Source: Neostapfia colusana
Taxonomy: Eukaryota > Streptophyta > Magnoliopsida > Poales > Poaceae
DNA length: 64,000 bases
Direction: 5' to 3'
Assembly (NCBI GenBank): GCA_030760725.1
Contig: JASWHV010000012.1
Coordinates: forward strand, 18,614,368 to 18,678,367
Made by a program: the position numbers and the translations under genes. The notes below the pieces were generated by a model. It did not search any database, was not told where the DNA came from, and saw only the letters and a list, made by a program, of their open reading frames with translations. Below are positions 54,258 through 64,000 of this stretch, one piece after another (position 1 is the stretch's first letter; the number at the start of each line of letters is the position of its first letter).

Positions 54258-57064
54258 CAAATAAAGAATTTGCAAAAGTACTTAAATGCAAACCGGGGCT
54301 TGCCTGTTTTGCAGGGTAGTCATATATAAGCAGTTAGTGATCCCTTCTGATCAACCCTCGATTCTCCGGAGTCTGATCCACTTCAATGAATCGCTCCTTC
54401 GAATCCCCTTCGTCGTGATTCCTATTGAATTGCATATGCACAAGTTTTATAGGATGCAATGGAAAGAAGTTAAGACTTGATTTCTTAGGAATAGAGGTTG
54501 TGTGGAAAAGTCAAGAATGGCTTGGTTTGCCTCTGTTGTGCATAAAAACAGGAATAAATTCACTTGGTCTTAGTATCTTAGCTATACACTAACTAATTTT
54601 TCCCTAAAGATCATAAAAGATGAGCTGAAAGGATTTGGAGGCAACTGAAGAACAAGAACTCCAATGGCTTCAAAACTTTTACAGCAGGTTCTATACTACC
54701 TAGGGATTTAGCTTTCCAAATTGCAGCTAATGTAGAATACAAATGTGTTTTCCACAATTCCCATAATGCTCTTATGTATTTTCCCACATACATAAGTATG
54801 GAGAACAAGAGCAGGGAGATATAAGGCTCAACTTGAGCTGAAAATTTACATGTGAGTTCCTGGTCACATGAAATTAATTTGGTCCAAAATTAAGACCTTT
54901 TACTTGAGTAGTTCCGCCAGAACAATTCTTTAAGCATTTCTACTCAAAAGAATTAACTCTAAAGTAATGTGCATTTTCATGCCCAATTAAGTGAACTACA
55001 ATTTCAAATATGTCTCATAGAGCCTGCATAAATTTTCTTATGATTGTTGGAGCTATAACTTGCCCAGAATGGATTTTTTATAAGTGGGAAACATTTTCTG
55101 AAAATGTTTCTGGACTCTTATGAGCACAGCAGATTGTATTTAGCAAATTCCTACTCAAATAATCTTCAAATGAGCTGAAAATTTGCTAGAGGGTCAAAAA
55201 TATGCTAAATAATATTATGGCAAAATTTGAGGATTTTTGGATAAACCAAACTCCCTCAATAATTCTTTTTCATTAAACTTTCAAAGAATTTTCCAGAATT
55301 ATATCTTGACCTTCATACCAATATGAGTTCATATTTGGATAGAGCTCTGAAAAATGAATCCAACCCTATTGGAATCACTCAAATTGGAGGTTTATACACA
55401 GAGATATGAATTTCCAAAATTGGAAGCCACTCTGGAATTGTTTTTCTTACTGAAATTCAACTGGGCCCGCTATTTAAATCACAGCCAATAAGAACTGGGC
55501 CACACCGGGCCACGGCATTTTGGCGCGCAGCCACAGCTGATCACCGAGCTGAGGTTTTCCGCCAGAGCGTTTGTGACGTCGAGGAACACGGCTGCGGGGT
55601 TATCTAGGGCTGCTGGTGACTGGAAGATGGTCGGCGACGTGCGGCGGCCTCGGATGCCCTTCGGCGCCGTCGGCCATGGGTTCTAGCCTGCCAAAATGTC
55701 GACCAAAACGCTCTACAGCACCAGTAGTTGATCACCAAGCTCGGCATGGACTCCATAATGGCTATGGAACAGCCGCAAGCCGGTCGTCACCGTGCGCCTG
55801 ATTGGGTCCGCCGTGATCACGCTCGGTAGAGCTCAAAATCCATCGTTCCCAGTTGGTTTCATGCAATGGATTCTAAAGAGAATATGATCGCCGGCTAGTC
55901 CGGCACTTATGTGCCAAGTTTGACAACCTAAGAAGGATTGGAGAGGGGGAATTTGAAGAAATTGTATCGGACGTTCGGTTTGCACCCGCCGGAGCAAAAT
56001 CTCGAAATTCGCCGTCTATGCTTCACGGCGTGGCTTGTGATTTGGGTGAGAGCAGAACGGTGGCTGTGCGCTCCCATTGCCACCATGGCTCGGCCGTGAA
56101 AACTGCTGTGGCGATCTGCCCACGTGCACCCGATCGCCGGCTTGAGCTAGGTCGGTGCGGGTGATGTTGATCACAGGGAAAAGAGGCTAGAGCTCGCTAC
56201 TTTCTGGGTCAGGGAGGTGTATACCGAGCTCGTGGTGTGGTCTAGCAGCTCAGGGTGGAAGGTGGCGTGAGTTTTGTTTGGTTTCCCGGAGAATCGCCGA
56301 GGAGCCGATGGTGAGGAGGCTCTGCTCGTGCGCCCGCGGGGAGGAGAAAGCAAAGGAGGCTTTGCTTCGGTCAGAGAGGAGTAGATCACATTGAAAACGA
56401 AGGAGTCACTAACAGGACGCCAGCAACCGGAGGAGGGGAGCAGGAGGTGGCGGCACTGCCCCTCAGTGGCACACAGTGCCTCTCAGTCGGTTGGAGAAAA
56501 GAACAGAGACAGAGCACTTGGGTTGCTTTGTGTGCAAGTTTAGCTCCTCAGCTCAATGACATGTGGGTCCCACCCCACCATTTCCTCCCAAAATATCTTC
56601 TCATGTTGATCTCTCAAAATTCCACAGTTTTGGAAGTTTAAATGTGGGCTAGCTTTTGAATTATCCAACTTCAGTTTGAATTTGCATAGCAAATTTGAAT
56701 TTGGTTGGCATTTAAAAATGCCTCTATTTGATTCCTTTTTGAGCCCACCCTAAAAATGAAAAGTTTGTCATCAAACTTTTTCCACAATTTCCAACTATAT
56801 GGCTGCATATTGATTCAAAGTTTTTGGCCACTATTTGTGTGGACTTTGAATTTAAAATCTGATTTTTAAACATACATGCAAAGAGGTATTTAAATCCTTA
56901 TTGGTTCAACACCTTCAAATAAAAATGTGAGCCTTATTTTGGATGATCATCCATGTATCACTTTGCATAAAGAAATGTTTTTGCAAGTCCCATTCTTCAT
57001 GCCTTTGTCACACATATAAATTCAAACCATGGTTTATCATATGCATTTTTTTGGGACTTTTACA
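54258..57064 (-). repeat. M1 3' LTR, proximal part
   Basis: On the minus strand it starts TGTAAAAGTCCC at 57064 after the tract TTAGGGGGGAGGAA and runs to the LINE. The end near 54290 (AAGCCCCGGTTTGCAT) matches T1 LTRs near 28408. Sequence is clearly diverged from T1 in the middle. No gene is seen; the GC-rich 55500-56450 corresponds to the GC-rich part of the T1 LTR. Confidence 0.82.
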
Positions 57065-57127
57065 TTCCTCCCCCCTAAAAGAATCTCGTCCCGAGATTCC
57101 AAAAGAAGAACGAGGCGGGAGAGGTGA

Positions 57128-57864
57128 TTACAAACTGTACAAAGCTAAAAGTTCTGGATAGTTGGTGCGGAGGCAATCTTCACTTTCCCACGTTGCGTAT
57201 TCCGCGGTATGATTACTCCATAGCACCTTGTAAAATCTGATCGCCCGGTCCCGGGTTAGTCGGGTCTTTTCATCCAAAATCTGAACCGGTCGCTCAGTGT
57301 AGGTAAGGTCCGGTTTCAATTCGTTGATTTCTTTGGTGCGGACAGCAGCGGTAACTTTGAGGCACTTCTACAGTTGTGACACATGAAACACATCATAGAC
57401 ACCCGTAAGACTGGCCGGCAGTTCCAGCCGGTAGGCTACGGGTCTGCACTTCTCTGTGATAAAAGGACCTATAAAGCGGGGAGCGAGTTTCCCCTTTACA
57501 CCGAACTGGTGAATTTCCTTCATTGGAGACACATGAAGATAAATGTGCTCTCCGACGTCAAAATGCAATGGCCTACGCCTTTGATCAGCGTAGCTCTTTT
57601 GTCGGGATTGTGCAGCCTTCAAATTCTCTTGTATCAACCGAACTCGACCTTCGGATTCGTTGACAAGATCAACCCCAAACAGAACTATTTTGTCGGACTC
57701 ACACCAAATTAGAGGTGTGCCACACCTGCTTCCGTAACTCCGGGTTACGGGGTACGATTATCCTGTTCTTGAATCACAGGACACCGTCTCCGTCCATCCG
57801 GTAACATTTCAGTTCCCCGCTGAGGGGGCCCGATCACTTGGGGATGGATCACGCCGAGAATTAA
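57128..57864 (-). pseudogene. M1 pol remnant with internal deletion
   Basis: From 57864 leftward: a short piece from before the integrase zinc finger (about 57830-57730, a region homologous to M2 59990-59900), then directly the WCES block, the GPF module (GKLAPRFIGPF, 57500) and the chromodomain (FYKVLWSNHTAEYATWESED, 57230). The integrase zinc finger and catalytic core between them are deleted. The frame is broken near 57370. Confidence 0.75.
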
Positions 57865-57880
57865 GGGGGGGGGGGGGGGG
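57865..57880. repeat. G16 homopolymer at the M1/M2 junction
   Basis: Sixteen G separate M1 internal sequence from M2 LTR sequence. It is the third G run of 15 or more in the window (others at 7652-7666 and 25289-25305). Confidence 0.9.
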
Positions 57881-58548
57881 CTGGCAATCTGGTCGCCAGC
57901 GCGAGAGCGGGGGCGAGGTAGTGGCTTCGGAGTAGCCTCGGTGGCGCCCGTGCGTGGGCGTCGGCTGTTCAGCGCCTTCGAGCGAAAAACAGAGAACAGG
58001 TTGAGTGAGTCTGAACAGGGAAAGTATTGCTTAAGTGCTAAGTCTCCCCCTCTCCTCAATGACAATTGGGTCCCACTAATCTCCTCTCCTAAATATCCAA
58101 ATTTTGGAACATTGTAAACTTCAGCTATTAGGGATCCAAATTCAAAAGCCATGTGGCCATTTGACAATTTGTGCCACAGTTTCAAGTTTAAATTCAAATT
58201 TGGGTGAAATTTACAAGTTCCTTTGATATTCATATCAAAGCACCTCCAAATGTACTCAAAACTTGGCTCCCTCATAATTTGGACCTGACGAACTCAAATA
58301 TGTCCCCTGATCCTTGAGTTGGCCATGGCACTTACAACTTCTCAAACAACAGTTTGAATTTCCTCTTTTGAAAATGCCCTTCTTCCTTTTGAAGTGACCC
58401 TTTTAGTTCAAACTGAATTCAAAGTTTTATTGCACAAGCCAACACTTTCATGAGTATACAAAAGTTTTTGTAAGTCCCATTTCTTGCATATAAACTCAAC
58501 TTTATTCATAGCTCAAGTTTTCTATTTACAAGTTTTGGGACTTTTACA
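57881..58548 (-). repeat. M2 3' LTR, first 0.67 kb only
   Basis: On the minus strand it starts TGTAAAAGTCCC at 58548, like M1, after the tract TAAGGGGGGAGTAA (58562-58549). It stops at the G run; the remaining 3.5 kb expected for this family is missing. Confidence 0.75.
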
Positions 58549-58613
58549 TTACTCCCCCCTTAAAAAGAATCTCGTCCCGAGATTCATCATTAAGGACAAA
58601 GTGGAGAGGACAG

Positions 58614-61600
58614 CTACTCAACATACGCCTCTAACAACTCCGGATGATTGCGTTGCAAATACTCCTCACTTTCCCATGCAGCTTCCTCGGACGTGTGATT
58701 TTCCCATAGCACTTTGGAAAATCGCAACGTCCGATTTCTTGTTTCGCGAGTCTTCTCATCAATTATCCGGGTTGGTCGCTCAACATAAGTGAGGTCCGGC
58801 TTCAGATCTGCTATGTCTCCCGTGAGAATCTCCGTTGGAACTTTTAAACACTTCCGCAACTGAGGTATGTGGAAGACGTTATGAATTCCGGCTAAGGCTG
58901 CCGGCAGCTCCAAACGGTATGCCACGGGTCCACACCTTTCAATGATGGCGAAGGGACCGATAAAACGTGGAGCTAATTTCCCTTTCACTCCGAATCGGTG
59001 AATTCCCTTCATAGGAGATACGCGGAGGTATACATGGTTCCCAACTTGAAATTCCAGAGGACGACGCCTCTTATCCGCATAGCTCTTTTGTCTAGACTGA
59101 GCGGATTTAAGATTTGCTTGTATAAGCTTTACCCGCTCTTCAGCTTCATTTATGAGATCAATCCCGTAAATAACTCTCTCGCCGGATTCACACCAGTTCA
59201 AGGGTGTGCGGCACTTCCTACCGTAGAGAGCATCATAAGGCGCCATTTTGATACTTGATTGATACCCGTTGTTATATGAGAACTCCGCCAACGGTTAGTG
59301 ATCATCCCAGCTCTTACCGTGATGGACGGCACATGCTCTCAGCATATCTTCAAGTATTTGATTCACCCTCTCAGTTTGCCCATCGGTTTGAGGGTGATAC
59401 GCGGAGCTTCGAATCAATTTGGTTCCCAAGGATGCATGTAGCTGCTCCCAGAAACAAGCAACAAACAACGCGCCTCGATCGGAGATGATCCTTCGGGGAA
59501 CTCCATGTAGGCACAAGATCCGTGCTATGTATAACTCCGCATACTGCTTGGCGGTGTATCTGGTATGCACGGGGATGAATCGTGCTGATTTGGTTAACCG
59601 TTCCACGATTACCCAAATCGAATCATGGTGGTGGGAGGTCATCGGCAACCCAACGATGAAATCCATACTCAAGTCTTCCCACTTCCATGCCGGTATTTGT
59701 AGCGGTTGCAACAGGCCCGACTTCTTCACATGGTCGGCCTTAATTCTTTGACACGTATCACATTCTGAAACGTATTTTGCAACTTCACGTTTCATACGTG
59801 TCCACCGAAACTACTTCCGGAGGTCTTGGTACATTTTATTGCTGCCCGGGTGAATAGAAAATTTGGATAAGTGAGCCTCATCCAAAATTTTCTTCCACAG
59901 CCTCATATCACGGGGTATGACTATCCGGTCCTTGAACCACAATGTATCTTCATCATCTAACCGGAAACATTTCATCTCCCCGTTCTTCAACCTCCTTTTG
60001 ATATGAGCCATGCCCTTGTCTTTCTTTTGAGCTTCCATAACCTCCTCTTTTATTGTGGGTATGAGAGCCAGGTTATGTAAAGCTCCATATGGAACCAAGT
60101 ATAGACTTGGTTCTTCCTCTTCTAGCGGTGTAATGGTCAGGTTATGAATATGAGACTTCCGTCTGAGTGCATCGGCAACCACATTTTCCTTGCCCAGATG
60201 ATAATGAATTTCAATCTCATAGTCCTTGATCAGCTCCAACCATCGCAGTTGTCGCATATTCAACTCTTTCTGAGTGAATATGTACTTCAAACTTTTGTGG
60301 TCGTTGTAGAGATGAACCAGATTTCCCAATAGGTAATGTCTCCACATCTTCAAAGCTAGTACCACGGCAGCAAGCTCGAGATCATGAGTTGGATAATGTT
60401 GCTCATGATTCCGTAATTGCCGTGATCCATATGCGACCATGCGTCCTCCTTGCATGAGTACACAACCAAGTCCGATGCCGGACGCATCACAATAAACATC
60501 AAATGGCTTGGTTGTATCCGGTTGAGCTAGAACCGGGGCTGTTGTGAGGTGTTTCACCAATGCTTGAAAAGCTCCCTCACATGGCTTGCTCCAATCATAT
60601 TTGATGCCCTTTTTCAGTAGCTCCGTCATAGGTTTGGAGATTTTTGAGAAGCCCGGGATGAACCTCCGATAATATCCCGCCAAACCCAAGAAGCTACGAA
60701 CTTCATGGACTGATGTTGGAGACTTCCACTTCAGCACTTGCTCAATCTTGCTTGGATCAACAGCAATGCCTTCCGCTGAAATAATATGTCCAAGAAACGG
60801 CACTTGGTTGATCCAAAATTCACATTTACTAAACTTTGCATAGAGTTTATGATCCCTCAGTCGTTGGAGCACAATATGCAAATGTTTAGCGTGTTCCTCT
60901 TCTGAATTGGAATAGACCAAAATATCGTTGATGAATACCACGACGAACTGATCCAGCTCTGGCATGAACACCGAGTTCATAAGATACATAAAGTGTGCCG
61001 GAGCATTGGTCAACCCAAATGACATGACAAGATACTCATAGAGTCCATATCTTGTCGAGAATGCTGTTTTCGGGACATCTTCCGCTCGAATCTTGATTTG
61101 ATGATATCCTGACCTTAAGTCCATCTTGGAGAAGACTTTAGCACCCACTAGCTGATCGAAGAGGATATCAATTCTTGGTAGTGGATACTTGTTCTTTATT
61201 GTCACAGCATTTAAAGGACGATAATCGACGCATAGCCTCAGCGTCTCATCCTTCTTTTTCACAAACAAAGCTGAGCAACCTGATGAACTTGGACGAATAA
61301 ACCCCTTGTCCATCAGATCTTTGAGTTGCTCCTTCAGTTCAGCTAATTCATTTAGAGCCATTTTGTATGGTCTCCGAGAGATCGGCGTGGTTCCCGGTAT
61401 CAACTCTATTCTGAATTCCACCTCGCGCTCAGGTGGTAGACCTGGAAGATCTTCAGGAAACATGTCCGGATATTCACGGACTACCGGAATGTATTCTAAC
61501 TTGCAAGCCTCGACATTACATACTTTCGGTTCTTTGGAAACCGCTTCACCGAGGTACAACGTTTGACGCCCGTGAAGTGGAGAGTCCAAGTGGACACTCC

Positions 61601-62159
61601 GGTTCTCGATGTCCAGAACAGCCTTATGGAAGGTCAACCATGATATTCCCAATATGGCATTGATTCCTTGGTCTTCGAGAATAATGAGGGTGGTAGGATA
61701 AATTTTTCCACCCAAGCAAAGTGGTGCTCGAGAGACTACTTCATTAGTTGATATGTCTCCATCTGGCGAATGAATAAGGTAAGAACCTTTTGTGATAGTG
61801 GTGGAGATCTGATCCCGGATTACCGTTGCCCGGCTAATGAAGTTATGTGTTGCACCAGAGTCGAACAAAATGACAACCAGCTTGTCATTTAAGGTGAACC
61901 TGCCAGCCAGAACAGGTCCTCCCTTTGGCAGATCATCGACTGACACATAATTAACTCTCCCTGCTTTGGACATAGCTTTTTTTGGCTGTCCAAGATCACT
62001 CCTGGGAACTGGACCCGCAGACACATTGTTGCTGCTCGGTTCAGTTGCTTCATCGACATTGAGCTCATTGTCAATGTGAAGTGGGACAGCACTTGGTTCA
62101 GCTAAGAATTCACCTTGTTCATCTTCAATCCCTTGAGGGAAATAGTATTCTGGTGCACC
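58614..62159 (-). pseudogene. M2 protease-RT-integrase-chromodomain polyprotein
   Basis: One reading frame runs from about 62159 to the stop at 58614, broken by in-frame stops near 59811-59813 (before the zinc finger) and 59295-59297 (after the integrase core). Protease FDSGATHNFIS, RT KMDLRSGYHQIKI, RNase H YCDASGIGLGC, integrase with ISDRGALF (Asp kept), GPF module and chromodomain (FSKVLWENHTSEEAAWESEE). The RT catalytic box is FINDILVYS, Asp to Asn (AAC at 60929-60927), and three codons are missing after RPSSS near 61285 compared with T1. RT is therefore dead although integrase residues look intact. Confidence 0.9.
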
Positions 62160-63069
62160 TTATTGATACTGAGGTGCATAAGAAATAATTTGCTGCTGCG
62201 GTGGAGGTGAATATGACCTCTGTGGAGTAGAAGAGTCGTCACACTCCCAGAATGATTGCATGTGGAATCTCTCGACTGGAAGGTGAACGAATTACCAACC
62301 GATACTTCTGAGGCAGACGATTGTCTTCATCCTGTGATGAGTCCCTCTCCCTCTTTTCTTTGAGGTAGAGATTGGAATAATATTCTTGAGCGATAGCACA
62401 GCTCACAAACTCATCAAAATTCGCTTGGCTAACTTGAGCCAATTCACATCGCAGCCTAGCGATCAGCTCTCGGTAAAAGTGATAACCCCTCATGGATGGT
62501 GATTTCACATAGTCAGGGACATATTGAGCTAAGCGATTGAATTCCTTCGCATACTCCATAACGCTCATGTCGCCTTGTTTTAGGTTCCAGAATTCATCAT
62601 GGCGTGTTTGCATTATGCCCGCAGGGATGAAACGAGCACGAAATGCAGCCTGGAACTCCGCCCATGTGACACGATGCCCTGCTGGTTGGACAGCAAGGTA
62701 CTCTGCCCACCATGCTCCAGCAAAGCCGTGAAGCTGCTGAGCGGCATATAGAGTCTTCAAGAATTCATCACATTGGATCAACCCAAACTTGGACTCGATG
62801 ACACGTAACCAGTGATTTGCTTCACAATGGTCAGCCGCCTCGGAGAATACCGGCGGTTGTGTCACTAAGAAATCCAGATACGTGCTCTGGGTTGGCATGT
62901 GACGTTGAACTTCTCGATCTATGCCTTGTTGAACTAGAGTTTGGATAGTTTCATTCATCTTTGCCATAATTTCACCCAATCCGGTTGGCGATGGCTCTTG
63001 TGATGAAGTCGAGTCATTCCCACCTCGACTTGAACCTCCAAGCTCCATTTGAGAACGTGTGCGTACCAT
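62160..63069 (-). pseudogene. M2 gag
   Basis: I choose ATG 63069 (MVRTRSQMELGG) over 63096 because the T1 gag starts at the same place in the alignment. Gag core QQLHGFAGAWWAEYL and NLKQGDMSVMEYAKEF match T1. The frame ends at 62239; a frameshift between about 62290 and 62240 and a TAA near 62160 separate it from protease. A Pro/Gln-rich spacer (SYSPPPQQQIISYAPQY) follows gag, and no CCHC knuckle is present, as in T1. Confidence 0.85.
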
Positions 63070-64000
63070 ACTGCACGAAACAAAATTTTGAGTCAATCAA
63101 AATTCTATTTCAGTAGTGAGTAAAGATAAGTAAAAACATGAACATGTCATGAACTTTATGAAAGCATAACGACATTCATGTTTAAACAAATCTTAAGTAC
63201 GCTAAACTAATCAGCGGGACTACCCTGACCAGTTCACACAAACTCCAAATTTTACTCAAGTTAACTACAGATTCTTGACTTGAGTTCAATACCAAAGTTG
63301 TAGTAAACTTCAGTATCTTTCCAACGGTGTATCATGGGCTCCTTAAGGATTTTTTTCTACAGGAAGTTATGGCTTAAGAACAGAAAGGTCCAGAGAGGTT
63401 TTTGCTACTGTTCTGGTTTTTGAACAGTTTGCCTTCAACTGGACTTTTCACTAACTTAAAGTGTGATTTTTGCTCTGGAGGTCTACAAAGAAATTGCAGA
63501 GAACTTGAAAATCTTTCCAGAACTGTATCATACACCTCAATTGGGTCAAGCTACTCAGAGTTATGCTCTGTCAAAGTCCAGCAAGAATTCCTGCCAGAAA
63601 CAGAGCACTCTGTTTTTGAAAACTTTGGCACCTAATTATACTCTCATTTGAATCTTAGCTCAAAATAAGAGTTCAGTAACTAATATTTGTTTCAAACTTC
63701 CATTTTTAGTTGCAAGTTAGCTCATGAATCATTTATTCATAGGGAAGAGAATTATATGTTTAGTACGGTGTCGATACACCGTAAGAAGCATGTCGGTACT
63801 ACGTTACCTCACCAAGAGAAAATCCTAACCGGATTATACCGGCATATTCGTGTTATCAGTGGCACTAAGACGGTCTCTCGCACACGTGTACTATCGGGAT
63901 ACGTACGTGGTTAGTACCTGCAGAAAAACACTCAATAGTGGGGCACTCAAAGGTTTGTTTCATTTCAGGCAGTTCCATATTTGAAAGTAAATACAAACGC
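63070..64000 (-). other. Leader of M2
   Basis: A/T-rich non-coding sequence upstream of M2 gag, with blocks resembling the T1 leader at 30800-31600. No gene seen; ORFs of 60-77 codons have no motif. Confidence 0.6.

Larger units (their letters stand above)
49445..57864 (-). mobile_element. Ty3 Tekay-like element M1 (T1 family), partial, hosting RTE copy B
   Basis: It consists of the 3' LTR (57064 to about 49445, split by the LINE) and about 800 bp of internal sequence (57065-57864). Without the LINE and one target copy the LTR is about 4.17 kb, the same as T1. The internal part is the end of pol with a large deletion. It ends at a G16 run against the M2 LTR fragment. Confidence 0.85.
57881..64000 (-). 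mobile_element. Ty3 Tekay-like element M2 (T1 family), 5' end outside window
   Basis: Minus strand: leader (64000-63070), gag (63069-about 62160), pol (to 58614), polypurine tract and a truncated 3' LTR. Protein sequence is very close to T1 in protease and RT, so both are one family. The 5' LTR would begin near or beyond 64.8 kb if the leader equals that of T1. Confidence 0.88.

Noticed and set aside
57745..58275. Minus-strand frame of 176 codons
   Set aside because: It runs through the M2 LTR fragment, the G run and M1 sequence, so it is a chance fusion across junctions.
1..64000. A host gene, tRNA or novel defence or biosynthetic cluster
   Set aside because: Every long frame is assigned to a retroelement or to a composition artefact, and no tRNA cloverleaf or multi-gene host locus was recognised by eye; a dedicated tRNA scan and protein search were not possible.

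Overview
The window looks like heterochromatic intergenic DNA from a plant nuclear genome, most likely a grass (Poaceae). It is almost entirely nested retrotransposons. I recognise no host gene, no tRNA or rRNA gene, no CRISPR array and no bacterial feature. The plant/grass assignment rests on element types: SIRE/Maximus and Ale-like Ty1-copia elements, Tekay/Del-like Ty3 chromoviruses with LTRs of about 4.16 kb, an RTE-clade LINE with a TTG-type tail, and initiator-Met-tRNA primer sites. The species cannot be fixed from this window.

Left block (1-21990). An RTE LINE (copy A, + strand, 1-3013) sits in the internal region of a minus-strand LTR element that encodes only an unrecognised coiled-coil protein (3014-7728; 5' LTR 4634-7728). 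That element interrupts the gag of a plus-strand SIRE-type copia element (7729-15146). The SIRE element lies in a second SIRE-like unit (15147-19132), of which an env-position ORF and a 3' LTR are visible. This unit in turn lies in the reverse transcriptase of a third copia relic (19133-20296 plus LTR start). A decayed CCHC-knuckle relic follows (20410-21990).

Middle block (21990-43302). A decayed minus-strand Ty3 integrase (21990-23270) hosts a minus-strand Ale-like copia element, copia4. Copia4 is cut into pieces by a near-complete plus-strand Ty3 Tekay-like element T1 (25750-40340, TSD ATTCC), by a plus-strand LTR fragment (about 41599-42270) and by a minus-strand Ty3 element M0 (LTR 43303-45779).

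Right block (43303-64000). M0 is followed by a short relic, then by two more minus-strand Ty3 elements of the T1 family. M1 (49445-57864) has its LTR split by RTE copy B with a 17-bp target duplication; M2 (57881-64000) continues past the window end.

Every polyprotein seen is broken by stops, frameshifts or catalytic substitutions, so none looks autonomous as it stands. The most interesting material is non-coding or unassigned: an array of a 14-bp palindrome in one LTR U3, a related array in the neighbouring LTR, an LTR that combines TATA box, splice-site-like sequences and a small ORF, and two retroelement ORFs of unknown function.
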